A DNA stretch of 64,000 bases from Spirochaetae bacterium HGW-Spirochaetae-3 (lineage in GTDB: Bacteria > Spirochaetota > Spirochaetia > Treponematales > UBA12059). Below the pieces are notes generated by a model. That model made no database searches. It was not told the DNA's origin and worked only from the letters and a program-made list of their open reading frames with translations. Position 1 is the first letter of the stretch. Each line of letters begins with the position of its first letter. Where the stretch lies: assembly GCA_002839315.1 (NCBI GenBank), contig PGXV01000008.1, positions 229,707-293,706 on the forward strand, in the 5' to 3' direction. Below, in pieces: positions 8,919 through 17,629 of the stretch. The position numbers and the translations under genes were made by a program.

Positions 8919-8935
8919 GCGTACTGGCAGTACGC
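8919..8935. promoter_or_regulatory. Palindromic operator candidate in the divergent ATPase/regulator region
   Basis: Perfect inverted repeat GCGTACT-GGC-AGTACGC, lying between the two divergent promoters. Its position suits the winged-helix regulator encoded next to it. Confidence 0.55.
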
Positions 8936-8949
8936 CAAGATCGCTCATG

Positions 8950-8978
8950 TTGACACGGACGGTCGGCGGGGGAATACT
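8950..8978 (+). promoter_or_regulatory. Promoter of the GbsR-like gene, leaderless geometry
   Basis: TTGACA (8950-8955), 17-base spacer, AATACT (8973-8978). The ATG begins 7 bases after the -10 box, so transcription is predicted to start at or next to the ATG. Confidence 0.65.
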
Positions 8979-8984
8979 CGTCGC

Positions 8985-9461
8985 ATGATAGGGAAAGAAA
9001 TAGGGGAACGGCACTTTATAGAGGACGTGGCGCTGTTCTGCGAGCAGATGGGCCTGCCGAGGATGGCCGGCAAGGTCCTCGGCGTTCTGCTCATCTCCGA
9101 TCCGCCCGCGCAGAGCCTCAACGATATATGCGATTGCCTCCAGGCGTCCAAGAGCTCGGTATCGACCATGGCCAGGCTCCTGGTAGGCGAGGGGCTCATA
9201 GAACCGGCGCCGTGCCTCGTACCGAGGCGGGACTATTTCCGGTTCAAGGACGGCGGTTGGCTGGAGTTCATGCGGAGGCGCATGGAGGTGATGGCCGGAC
9301 TGCACGCCATCGCCGACAGGGGGCTCGAGATACTCGACGGCCGGGACGAATCGTTAAAATCGCGCCTGGAAGAGGCCCACGACGTATTCGAGTTCGTAGA
9401 CTCGGAATTCCGCGGCTGGCTGGACCGGATGGGACAGCGAAGCAAGAAACCGGGGCGCTAA
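8985..9461 (+). CDS. GbsR/MarR-type winged-helix transcriptional regulator
   Basis: A protein of 158 aa. Residues about 20-80 form a winged helix (AGKVLGVLLISDPPAQSLNDICDCLQASKSSVSTMARLL), the wording typical of the GbsR branch of MarR proteins. A helical C-terminal dimerisation part follows. There is no Shine-Dalgarno sequence; the ATG sits 6 bases after a -10 box. Divergence from the cation ATPase and the palindrome between them suggest it controls that operon, possibly in response to ions or osmolytes (inference). Confidence 0.8.
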   Translation: MIGKEIGERHFIEDVALFCEQMGLPRMAGKVLGVLLISDPPAQSLNDICDCLQASKSSVSTMARLLVGEGLIEPAPCLVPRRDYFRFKDGGWLEFMRRRMEVMAGLHAIADRGLEILDGRDESLKSRLEEAHDVFEFVDSEFRGWLDRMGQRSKKPGR

Positions 9462-9514
9462 CCCGGCCAGGCGAGCATAGGCCCAGCGGCTTCTTGGGGC
9501 TAACGACGGGGATT

Positions 9515-11581
9515 CTAGCCCTGGACGGGAAACTCGAGGATACAGGTCATCCCCCCGGCGGATTCGAAGCGTATCGTCCCTCCCAAGTCGGAGGCGAGGA
9601 CCTCGACGATATTCAGGCCGGTCCCCGGTTCCAACGACGACGATCCGACGCCGTCGTCCTCAACGCGCAACTCGCCCCTATCGCCATTCAACAGGAAGAG
9701 AACGCGGATCTCGCCGCTCCCGGCCGGATACGCGTACTTGATCGCATTGGTGACGAGTTCCGATATGATCAGCCCGAGCGATACGACGCGCTTCTGGGGC
9801 AACGCGATCGATGCGGCGTCAAGCGATATAGTTATTCCCAGCTCGGAACCGATAGATACCCGCGAGGAGGCTATGAGACGTCCGAGGTACTCGGCGACGT
9901 CCACGAGGTCGAACGAGTCCGTCTGCACGAGCAGGTCGTATAGATCGGCGATGGACCCGATGCGCGCTATCGCGTCGTCCAGGTCGTCGCGAGCCTCCGG
10001 TGCGGCGCGCGAGGAAGTGATCCTTAAGAGGCTGACGACGAGCGCGAGGTTATTCTTTACTCGATGATGGATCTCCCTGATCACCTCGTCCTTTAGGCTC
10101 GATTCCCTATGGAGCTCACTCACGTCGTCTAGGGTTAGGAACACCTCGGATGCCTTGCCGTCCCCGCCTAGCAAGGGGATAGCGCTGATCGACACCCATC
10201 GGACCTTACCGTCGAGCCGGATTCCTAGTATCCGGTCGCGAACCGGCTTGCCCGTACGTATCGCCTGCTCCGAGGGCAGGTCCTCTATCGGGACGCTCCG
10301 CCCTTCACGATCATAGGCGTCCAAGAAAGACCGATCCGGCCCCTTGCCCCTCGCCTCGCCCCGTTCTAGGCCGAGCATCTCGAGGGCCGCGGCGTTGGCC
10401 TCCATATACGGGCCTTCGGCCCGGCGCCACGCGAGGCCGTGCGGCATAGTCGCGAACATCGTCATGACGCGCTGTTCGGCCTCGCGGAGGGCGCTCATAT
10501 CGAGGCCTATGAAACCCACCGCTTCAGTACTTCCGAATGGCCCCGGGATCGGGAAGCAGTTGATCGTCATGACGCGAAGACCGTTCTCCGTGCGGATCCG
10601 TTTCTCGACGACGCTAGGCTCGCCCGAAGAGTACACCGAACGGACCTGCGGCATCAGAAGATCGGATAACGCGGACGACCCTATATCGGCGAGACGCTTT
10701 CCGATAATGGCGTTCGCTTCGATGCCGAGCATATCCCCGGCGATCTCGTTGCCCAGCAGCACCCGGCCATCGCGATCCAGCATCAGCGCCATCGCCGGGA
10801 CGAACTGAAGGAAAGCGCCGAGGCGCCCGTCTATACGCGACCGCTCCGATTGCGCGGCTCGTAGCTCGGTGATATCGAGCATGACGCCGACGAGGCCCGC
10901 GGGAGTACCGTCGGCCTCGTCGACCCTGGCCTTGTAGAACATTATTCGCCTTAGCTCGCCGTCCCTCCGACGCGCGTCGGCCTCGTATATCTGTTCTCCG
11001 CCCTTCCGTAACAACGCGAGATCGGCATCGCGGTAGGTCGCCGCCAGGTCGGAGTCCCAGAGGTCTTCCATGAGGCTTCCTACGATACGTGCCCTATCGA
11101 GGCCGGTGAACAAGGAGAACGCGATATTGCAGTCGACGTATCGCCCGTCCGCATCCTTGAGGAAAAAGGGCACGGGAAGTACCGATAGAAGCCCTTCGAT
11201 GAGCCGTTCCTTCGCGCTGACGGGCCTTGAAGGAACAGACGCCAGACTAACGTCGACAAGGGCGAGCACGACGCCCATAGCCGACGGCGAGCCTGATGGA
11301 TCGAATTGCAGGAGGAAGCGCCTGATTCCTCGACCGGGGATGCTACAGTCGAGGGCCGCCTCGCCCGGCGTACCGCCAAGGGCCGCGCGTACCCGTGGCT
11401 CGATCGCCGCATCCGGTATCATCGGACGCAGCGCATCGAGAATCGGCTCTCCGGCCAAACGTTCCCGCGGTATACCGACGAATCGGGCGAAGGCCTCGTT
11501 AGCCTCGACGATACGCAGGTCGCGATCGATCAGTACCGTTCCGTTCCGCGTATCGCAGAAGCGCTCTATGCTGGCGTCCAT
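9515..11581 (-). CDS. Cytoplasmic multi-PAS sensor histidine kinase (HisKA_2 type)
   Basis: A protein of 688 aa with no transmembrane segment. About four PAS-type domains occupy residues 1-490 (for example VLIDRDLRIVEANEAF, FFLKDADGRYVDCN, LMLDRDGRVLLGNE). Next come the H-box EIHHRVKNNLALVVSLL (His near 504) and an HATPase domain with ELVTNAIKYA and DDGVG. The HRVKNN box places it in the HisKA_2 group, which usually acts in light, redox or stress phosphorelays. AGGAG lies 7 bases before the ATG. No response regulator is adjacent, so its partner is encoded elsewhere. Confidence 0.9.
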   Translation of the reverse strand: MDASIERFCDTRNGTVLIDRDLRIVEANEAFARFVGIPRERLAGEPILDALRPMIPDAAIEPRVRAALGGTPGEAALDCSIPGRGIRRFLLQFDPSGSPSAMGVVLALVDVSLASVPSRPVSAKERLIEGLLSVLPVPFFLKDADGRYVDCNIAFSLFTGLDRARIVGSLMEDLWDSDLAATYRDADLALLRKGGEQIYEADARRRDGELRRIMFYKARVDEADGTPAGLVGVMLDITELRAAQSERSRIDGRLGAFLQFVPAMALMLDRDGRVLLGNEIAGDMLGIEANAIIGKRLADIGSSALSDLLMPQVRSVYSSGEPSVVEKRIRTENGLRVMTINCFPIPGPFGSTEAVGFIGLDMSALREAEQRVMTMFATMPHGLAWRRAEGPYMEANAAALEMLGLERGEARGKGPDRSFLDAYDREGRSVPIEDLPSEQAIRTGKPVRDRILGIRLDGKVRWVSISAIPLLGGDGKASEVFLTLDDVSELHRESSLKDEVIREIHHRVKNNLALVVSLLRITSSRAAPEARDDLDDAIARIGSIADLYDLLVQTDSFDLVDVAEYLGRLIASSRVSIGSELGITISLDAASIALPQKRVVSLGLIISELVTNAIKYAYPAGSGEIRVLFLLNGDRGELRVEDDGVGSSSLEPGTGLNIVEVLASDLGGTIRFESAGGMTCILEFPVQG

Positions 11582-11628
11582 ATGACGTCTCCTTTACTCC
11601 CGGCGCGGGGGGAATGCTACCGGAGCCG

Positions 11629-12201
11629 TCATGCTCCCGCCGGTCGCCGGCGCCTGGCGGCCGCGGCGATGAACCCAACGGCGGGCAGGCACAACGCGCC
11701 GCCGAAGGCCGGAACTACGAAGATCCACTTGGCGAGGGTAAAGCCGCTGGCCAGGACGGCCAGGGGCCCTACGCAAGCCGCGTTCGGAGCCGCGGCGAGC
11801 AGTCCGGAGACGGCGGCGTTCTCGCCCAGATCGAATAGCGCGCCGGCGATCGGAACAGCGACGAATCCGAAGCGCGCCGGACGGGCGCCTCCCGCCAGCA
11901 GCCGTAGACCGAAGGCCCACGCCGACGCGCAGAAAAAGCCGTATGACGACGGGAAGGCCAGGTCGTAGGTCCAATGAGCGAGAATCGCCGCCGAAACCTC
12001 GTCAGCGGTGTACGAGGCGGCCTTGCGAGCGGCCTCGGCGGGCGTATAGAAGAATACCGTATCGAAGTCGCCGCCCTCGGGCGTGGACGCGTCGAACGAG
12101 GCGCCCATCGCGGAGAAGCCGAAGACAAGGAAGACCGCGAAAAGAAGCCCGCTCATCGCAAAGACCGAAGGGCTCGATAACGACAAGCTAAATCGTATCA
12201 T
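11629..12201 (-). CDS. Small integral membrane protein, unknown function
   Basis: A 190-aa protein with about four hydrophobic helices: residues 5-30, around 90-105, 115-135 and 150-180. The 50-residue segment after the first helix is extracytoplasmic-looking (STPEGGDFDTVFFYTPAEAARKAASYTADEV). The start is the ATG at 12201, because TATACT stands exactly 6 bases before it; the longer frame would start inside the promoter. No family recognised. Confidence 0.6.
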   Translation of the reverse strand: MIRFSLSLSSPSVFAMSGLLFAVFLVFGFSAMGASFDASTPEGGDFDTVFFYTPAEAARKAASYTADEVSAAILAHWTYDLAFPSSYGFFCASAWAFGLRLLAGGARPARFGFVAVPIAGALFDLGENAAVSGLLAAAPNAACVGPLAVLASGFTLAKWIFVVPAFGGALCLPAVGFIAAAARRRRPAGA

Positions 12202-12207
12202 GGAGAC

Positions 12208-12225
12208 AGTATAGGCTCCGGAGCC
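12208..12225 (-). promoter_or_regulatory. Leaderless-type -10 box with adjoining palindrome
   Basis: TATACT (12213-12208), six bases before the ATG at 12201. A perfect 12-bp palindrome GGCTCCGGAGCC (12214-12225) abuts its upstream side, where a repressor would block promoter opening. Confidence 0.55.
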
Positions 12226-12285
12226 GAAACCCGCAATTCGGTGCATCGTTATGGACGCGGATGTTCACCGAAACGCCCGCTCGCC

Positions 12286-12294
12286 TGCTATAAT
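12286..12294 (+). promoter_or_regulatory. Extended -10 promoter of the GlmS-like gene
   Basis: TGCTATAAT is an extended -10 (TG-n-TATAAT). It leaves a leader of about 40-45 bases, which is too short for a glmS ribozyme. Confidence 0.6.
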
Positions 12295-12342
12295 GCAAGA
12301 AACCGAGAACGAATACGTTGCGGCGTCGAAAAAGGGGGACCA

Positions 12343-14820
12343 ATGTGCGGAATCGTTTCTCTCGTCTATAAGGACGAGACGAAGAATATGGGCCGAGAGG
12401 CGGCCGAGCTCCTGAAGCGTCTGGAATACCGCGGCTACGACTCCACCGGCGCGTCCTTCATCGACAAGGACCGCAACATCGTGCTCGTAAAGAGCGTGGG
12501 ATCTCCGACCAAGGTCTGCGCCAGGCTCGATATACCGTCATACGAGGGTCAGCGCTTCATAGGCCAGGTCCGCTGGGCCACCTACGGCGCCGTCTCCGAC
12601 GTCAACAGCCAACCCCACCACGTACGCTGCAAGGTGGAGATGGTAGGCGCCCATAACGGGAATATATCGAATACCGATTCCCTGAAGACCAGCCTGACCG
12701 CGCGCGGCCACCAGGTGGTCTCAGACAACGACGGCGAGATAATCGTGCACCTGGTCGAGGACCACTGGGCGGCCAACAAGGCCTCGCCGAAGAAGGCGCT
12801 CGGAGAGATGCGCCGGGCATACGAGTCGTCCGGTCTGACGGCGACGGTGCCCGACGAGGCGCTCCTCATCATAGACGCGATACGCAAGGCCGAGGCCGAG
12901 GCCGACGGCTCCTACGCCGCGGCGATAGCCGACCCGCAGGTACCCGGGGTCTTCGCCATAAAGTCGGGTTCGTCCCTATACGCCGGCATGGGCCGGGACG
13001 ACGACGGCGGTTTCGTCGTCGTATCCAGCGACCTGACCTCCGTCATCGCCAAGACGCCGATGCTCATACCGCTGGCCGAGGGCGAGGGCGTCTGGTACAC
13101 CGAGGACCGCTACCTGGTGTTCAGCCTGCACGGCGAGGCGCGCTTCTCCGAGCCTCGGCTCAAGCGCTCCAAGCTGAACGTACGCGACACCGGCCTCGAC
13201 CCACGCTTCAAGTACTACATGGAGCAGGAGATATTCTCCGCCCCGGACAACATCGACACGATAACCCGCTACTACTTCCGCGACGAGGCCGAGGCGGCGT
13301 TGGCCAACGTCCTGGAAGACTCCCGGGCCGTGGCCAAGGAGCTGCTCGACAAGGCCTGCGCGCTGTCGTCCTGCCGTGACGACGGGGCCCTCGGCGCCGC
13401 GTTCGACGAGCTAGCCGCGTCTCCCGAATGGCGGAACCTCGCCGCCAAGGTCGACGCCGACAAGGCCGCCCGGGCCCCGGTGGCCGGCCGATCGACCTTC
13501 CGCTCGGACGAGGCCCAGCTGCTGTCGGACATAGCGCGCTCGAGGCCCGCCCGCGGCTTCGACCTGGCGCTCCTCGACCTGGCCCTTATATGGCGCAAGC
13601 GCCGCGCCGTCACCCGTTACGCCCGCGAACTCGCCGACGGCGTCAGGGAGACGCGCAAGGCCGGAGGCACCGTCTACATCGTCGCGTCGGGCACCTCGTA
13701 CCACGCGGCGCTGACCGCTGCCTACTTCTGGAACGGCCTCGCCGGGGTAGCGGTATTCCCGTGCACCCCGGGGCTGTTCCGCTCGGCCTATATGGACTCG
13801 CTCGGCGACGCCGACATGATACTCGCCGTGTCGCAGTCCGGCGAGACCAAGGACCTCGTCGATATATTGAAGGACGTATCGGAGGCCCGCCCGCGGATGA
13901 AGCGGGTATCGCTCGTAAACAACGAGAACAGTCGCATTCCGCAGGAGCTGTCCGACTTCTACCTGCCGATACTCTGCGGGCCGGAGATAGCGGTCGCCGC
14001 GACCAAGTCGTTCGTCAACCAGCTCGTCATCCTCTATATACTGGCGGCGTCCTACGTCCAGCCCGAGGCGGCCGTCAAGGCGTCCGTCGCCAAGGCCAAG
14101 GGCCTCCTGTCCGACACCCTGCGCCTGTCGACGCCGGCGATAGACGAGGTCGCGCGCGGCCTGTACCTGAAGCCGTCGATACACATGCTCGGCACGGGCC
14201 TGTTCGGCCTGGCGCGCGAGGCGGCGCTGAAGGTGCGCGAGGTCGCGCTCAACCATTCCGAGGGCTACGACGCGGCCGAGTTCAAGCACGGCCCCAATAC
14301 CATCCTCGGCAAGAACACCGTGTTCTCCATGCCCGAGGTCGTGAAGGCGATCGACGCCGGCCTGGGCGCCGCGCGGAAAGCCGGATCGGGGGCTATCCCC
14401 GCGTCGGCGGCGGAACTCCTGGCCGCCGACCCGTCCATCATGGAGAGCCTCTTCTCGTACTACCCGCTCGTGTTCGTTTGCCCGCCCGATCCCCGCGACG
14501 CGCGCATCACGATAAGCCAGATCCATACGCACAAGATACGCGGCGCCGATATCGTGCTGTTCGCCGAGAAGCATCCGGAACTGGACCTCGCGGTCAAGGG
14601 CGTGCCCTACGGCAAGCCGGACTATAGATCCTCGTACGTCGAGCTACCCGCGTCCGGCGACCGCTTCCTGTTCGTGTTCGCCGCGACCGTCGCGCTCCAG
14701 TACCTGGCCTTCAGGATGTCGGTACTCAAGATGGAATACCTCGACGGCCTCGGCGTCGTCGATCACGGGGTCCACCCCGACGTGCCCAAGAACGTCTCGA
14801 AGTCGATTACGGTAGATTAG
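12343..14820 (+). CDS. glmS: Glutamine--fructose-6-phosphate aminotransferase (isomerizing), extended GlmS-like
   Basis: Makes glucosamine-6-phosphate from fructose-6-phosphate and glutamine, the first step to UDP-GlcNAc. The start is the ATG at 12343 after GGGGG; the protein begins MCGIV, so Cys2 becomes the N-terminal glutaminase nucleophile. The glutaminase part has RLEYRGYDSTG and AHNGNISN. Two SIS domains follow (VASGTSYHAA near 446, MLGTGLFGLAREAALK near 612), with EFKHGP and a C-terminal KNVSKSITVD carrying the catalytic Lys. The length is 825 aa against about 610 for standard GlmS. The extra residues lie mainly between the glutaminase and first SIS domain (roughly 240-440) and within the second SIS part. 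Core chemistry appears intact. Confidence 0.85.
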   Translation: MCGIVSLVYKDETKNMGREAAELLKRLEYRGYDSTGASFIDKDRNIVLVKSVGSPTKVCARLDIPSYEGQRFIGQVRWATYGAVSDVNSQPHHVRCKVEMVGAHNGNISNTDSLKTSLTARGHQVVSDNDGEIIVHLVEDHWAANKASPKKALGEMRRAYESSGLTATVPDEALLIIDAIRKAEAEADGSYAAAIADPQVPGVFAIKSGSSLYAGMGRDDDGGFVVVSSDLTSVIAKTPMLIPLAEGEGVWYTEDRYLVFSLHGEARFSEPRLKRSKLNVRDTGLDPRFKYYMEQEIFSAPDNIDTITRYYFRDEAEAALANVLEDSRAVAKELLDKACALSSCRDDGALGAAFDELAASPEWRNLAAKVDADKAARAPVAGRSTFRSDEAQLLSDIARSRPARGFDLALLDLALIWRKRRAVTRYARELADGVRETRKAGGTVYIVASGTSYHAALTAAYFWNGLAGVAVFPCTPGLFRSAYMDSLGDADMILAVSQSGETKDLVDILKDVSEARPRMKRVSLVNNENSRIPQELSDFYLPILCGPEIAVAATKSFVNQLVILYILAASYVQPEAAVKASVAKAKGLLSDTLRLSTPAIDEVARGLYLKPSIHMLGTGLFGLAREAALKVREVALNHSEGYDAAEFKHGPNTILGKNTVFSMPEVVKAIDAGLGAARKAGSGAIPASAAELLAADPSIMESLFSYYPLVFVCPPDPRDARITISQIHTHKIRGADIVLFAEKHPELDLAVKGVPYGKPDYRSSYVELPASGDRFLFVFAATVALQYLAFRMSVLKMEYLDGLGVVDHGVHPDVPKNVSKSITVD

Positions 14821-14835
14821 CGATACGGTCAAAAT

Positions 14836-14864
14836 TTGACGACTTCCGGGACTCGGTACATACT
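14836..14864 (+). promoter_or_regulatory. Promoter of the chemoreceptor gene
   Basis: TTGACG (14836-14841), 17-base spacer, CATACT (14859-14864). Predicted transcription starts inside the adjoining palindrome. Confidence 0.55.
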
Positions 14865-14886
14865 ACCCCCGGTTAACCGGGGGTAG
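14863..14886. promoter_or_regulatory. Perfect 24-bp palindrome over the start of transcription and ribosome site
   Basis: Arms CTACCCCCGGTT / AACCGGGGGTAG with no spacer and no mismatch. It overlaps the end of the -10 box, the predicted +1 and the GGGGG ribosome site of the GTG start at 14889. Only its downstream half would be transcribed, so it looks like a DNA operator rather than an RNA hairpin. Confidence 0.75.
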
Positions 14887-14888
14887 CC

Positions 14889-16688
14889 GTGCTACGAACA
14901 ATCAAATCGAGGCTCATAGCGAGCAGCCTGGCGCTCGCTTTGTTGCTAGGCGCCATGTTCGCCATCAACTACTCGTCGCTGTCGGCGCTGGCAAGCCTGC
15001 AGCGGCAAGGTCGGGCCCGCTCGATAGACGCCAAGAGCATCGCCGAGGCGTCCTACGTCGGCAGCGACCTGTACCGCGTCATCGCGACCCTGATAATCAA
15101 CAGGGACCTGGATGAATTCAACGCGGCCTGGCCGGCGCGGAAGGCGCGCGCTACGGCGAGGCTCGATGATATCCTGGGCATGCTCGACGAAGGCGAGGAC
15201 CGAGCCCAGGCGTTGCGCGCCAACGACGCCCTCGCGACGCTTATCAACACGACCGAATCGGAATTAGTGCAGATGGCTACGGGCTCGGGGTCCGACAGGA
15301 CGGTCATCGCGCCGGCCATGAGGATCGTCGGCTATCAGATCGGGCTACTGGTCCAGAAGATAGAAACCGACCTACAGACGGTCAGCGTATCGCTGGAGAA
15401 GAAGGCGATAGAGGCCGACGGCAAGTTCGCCGCGGTCGCCCGCTCTACGGTACTCCTCGGCGTCGCAATAGGAATAGTCGGCATTATGCTCGCGCTCGGC
15501 GCCATGCTCGTCAACTTGCGCCTGGTTCTCACGCCGCTCAGGTCGCAGCTCGAGCTACTCAAGGAGATAGCCCAGGGCGACGGCGACCTTTCGCGCAGGC
15601 TCGACCAGACCCGCCGCGACGAGTACGGGGAGCTAGGCCGCTGGTTCAACGCGTTCATCGACAACCTCTCCGCATCGATCGGCGCCGTCAAGGCGTCTGC
15701 CGCATCCCTGACCGAGAACACCGTCTCGCTATCTGCCAATATGGCCGAGACGGCCGCGGCCGTTCGCCAGATAACCGCCAACGTGGAGGGCATCCGCAAG
15801 CAGACGGCTGTGCAATCGGCGGAAGCCGCCGACAACATGGCCGCGATAGGGAAGATATCGGGAGACCTGGACAGCCTCGACGCCCTTATAGAGAGCCAAT
15901 CGGCCAGCGTGACGGAATCATCCGCGTCTATAGAGCAAATGGTGGCGAACGTAAGGTCGGTCACGAACATCCTGGACGCCAACGCGGCGTCGGTGGAGGA
16001 ACTGCAACGAGCGGCCAGTGAAGGCAAGGACGGCATGGACGACGTCAACGACCTTCTGAGCTCGATCCTCAAGGACTCCGACGGACTATCGGAAGCCGGG
16101 GCAGTCATCCAGAACATGGCCAGCCAAACCAACCTGCTCGCGATGAACGCGGCGATAGAGGCCGCCCACGCGGGCGAATCGGGCAAGGGCTTCTCGGTGG
16201 TCGCAGACGAAATACGCAAGCTCGCTGAAGTATCCGGCGGCGAGGGCAAGAACATCGTCGACGTACTCGCCAGGCTCAAGGATTCCATAGACACGGTAGC
16301 CGGCGCGGCGAGCCGGGCCCAGGCCGGGTTCGAGAGGGTGCTGGACATGACGATCGCGGTCGGTTCGCAGGAACTGATCATCAAGGACGCGATGGACGAG
16401 CAGAGCGCCGGAGGTAGCCAGGTCCTCGAGGCCATACGGCGGATAAACGACATCACGGCCGACGTGAAGAGCGGCTCCGGGCGCATGCTGGCGACCAGCG
16501 CCGGCGCGCTCCGCGACATGGAGAGCCTGGCCCGAATCACCGACGAGATAGCCGGAGGCGTCGGCGAGATGGCCACCGGCCTCGTTCAGATAAACGAGGC
16601 GATCAACCAGGTCAACGACATCTCGACGGGCAACAGGGACGATATAGAGGCGTTGATGGAACGCTTCTCCAGGTTCAGGAACGAGTAA
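14889..16688 (+). CDS. Methyl-accepting chemotaxis protein
   Basis: A 599-aa receptor with GTG start and GGGGG 5 bases upstream. TM1 lies at residues 9-31, a helical periplasmic sensor about 32-185, TM2 about 188-212, then HAMP ([29 protein letters not shown]) and a long signalling coiled coil. The tip holds the conserved hairpin [20 protein letters not shown] with [13 protein letters not shown]. It is expected to signal to CheA/CheW, which are not in this window. The ligand is unknown. It is convergent with the sugar ABC operon. Confidence 0.92.
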   Translation: MLRTIKSRLIASSLALALLLGAMFAINYSSLSALASLQRQGRARSIDAKSIAEASYVGSDLYRVIATLIINRDLDEFNAAWPARKARATARLDDILGMLDEGEDRAQALRANDALATLINTTESELVQMATGSGSDRTVIAPAMRIVGYQIGLLVQKIETDLQTVSVSLEKKAIEADGKFAAVARSTVLLGVAIGIVGIMLALGAMLVNLRLVLTPLRSQLELLKEIAQGDGDLSRRLDQTRRDEYGELGRWFNAFIDNLSASIGAVKASAASLTENTVSLSANMAETAAAVRQITANVEGIRKQTAVQSAEAADNMAAIGKISGDLDSLDALIESQSASVTESSASIEQMVANVRSVTNILDANAASVEELQRAASEGKDGMDDVNDLLSSILKDSDGLSEAGAVIQNMASQTNLLAMNAAIEAAHAGESGKGFSVVADEIRKLAEVSGGEGKNIVDVLARLKDSIDTVAGAASRAQAGFERVLDMTIAVGSQELIIKDAMDEQSAGGSQVLEAIRRINDITADVKSGSGRMLATSAGALRDMESLARITDEIAGGVGEMATGLVQINEAINQVNDISTGNRDDIEALMERFSRFRNE

Positions 16689-16704
16689 CGATAGCCCCCC
16701 GCCA

Positions 16705-17625
16705 TCAGCCCTTCATGGCGCCGGCGGCCACGCCCGCGGTTATCTGCTTCCTGAACGCGACGTAGAAGGCCAGCATCGGGAACATGCCGATAACGAGCGC
16801 CGCGAACTGCTTCCCGTAATCGGACGAGAGGGATCCGGAGAATTTGAATATGCCGAGCGGCAAGGATTTCAGGCCGGCGTCGCTGACGAGTATGTTTATG
16901 AGGGCGAACTCGTTCCATAGGCCCGGGATGTTCAGGATGCACATCGTCACCGCTATCGGGGCGGACATCCTCAAGATGATCGACCAGAAAATCCGGTAAT
17001 ACCCGGCGCCGTCTATCTGCGCCGCCTCGATGATCGCGTCGGGGATTCCCTTTATGAAGGCCGTCGACAGGTATATTCCGACCGGTAGCGCCGAGCCTAT
17101 ATAGATGAGCAGCACGCCGAAGCGCGTATTATGGAACAGCTTGAACTCTCTGCCCCCGTACAATCCGATGCTTCGGAGGAGATCCCCCAGCAGCTTGTCC
17201 AATATCGTGACCTCGAGGAACAACGGCACCATAAGCGACTGTATGGTCAGCAGTATGCCAAGGATGAGACTACCGTAGATCAACGGCGTAGCCTTGGACT
17301 TGATCTTGGCGAACGCGAACCCGGCCTGGAGCGAGAAGACGGTTATTCCTATCGTAGCCCCGATCGTATAGAGGAGGGAATTGCCTATAAGCCTGTCGAA
17401 CTCCCCTATCTTCCAGGCTCCGACGTAGTTATCCACGGTCCAGTCCACGGGCAAGCCGAGCATGTTCATCTGGAATTCGTTCGTAGTCTTGAACGAGTTG
17501 ATGAACAGCCATGCCAAGGGATAGACGGTCACCAAGGTAAAGAGGCCCAGCGCGGCGTACGCGAGTATCTTCCCGGCGGCGGCCATGGGACGGACGGTCT
17601 TGATTCGACGCGGCACGGATTCCAC
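16705..17625 (-). CDS. Carbohydrate ABC transporter permease, MalG type
   Basis: An inner-membrane subunit with six predicted helices and the EAA loop AIIEAAQIDGAGYYRIF that docks the ATPase. GTG start with AAGGA upstream, 4 bases after the MalF-type stop. A stretch of about 30 residues around KLLGDLLRSIGLYGGREFK is an insertion relative to usual MalG proteins. No ATPase gene is in this operon; a shared MsmK/MalK-type ATPase elsewhere is likely. Confidence 0.88.
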   Translation of the reverse strand: MESVPRRIKTVRPMAAAGKILAYAALGLFTLVTVYPLAWLFINSFKTTNEFQMNMLGLPVDWTVDNYVGAWKIGEFDRLIGNSLLYTIGATIGITVFSLQAGFAFAKIKSKATPLIYGSLILGILLTIQSLMVPLFLEVTILDKLLGDLLRSIGLYGGREFKLFHNTRFGVLLIYIGSALPVGIYLSTAFIKGIPDAIIEAAQIDGAGYYRIFWSIILRMSAPIAVTMCILNIPGLWNEFALINILVSDAGLKSLPLGIFKFSGSLSSDYGKQFAALVIGMFPMLAFYVAFRKQITAGVAAGAMKG

Positions 17626-17629
17626 CTCG

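Noticed and set aside
9128-9943. Long frames on opposite strands of real genes, such as 9128-9943 and 13411-14574
   Set aside because: They shadow better-supported genes in high-GC DNA and show no family motifs.
12295-12342. glmS ribozyme or riboswitch before the GlmS-like gene
   Set aside because: The leader is only about 45 bases and lacks a ribozyme core.
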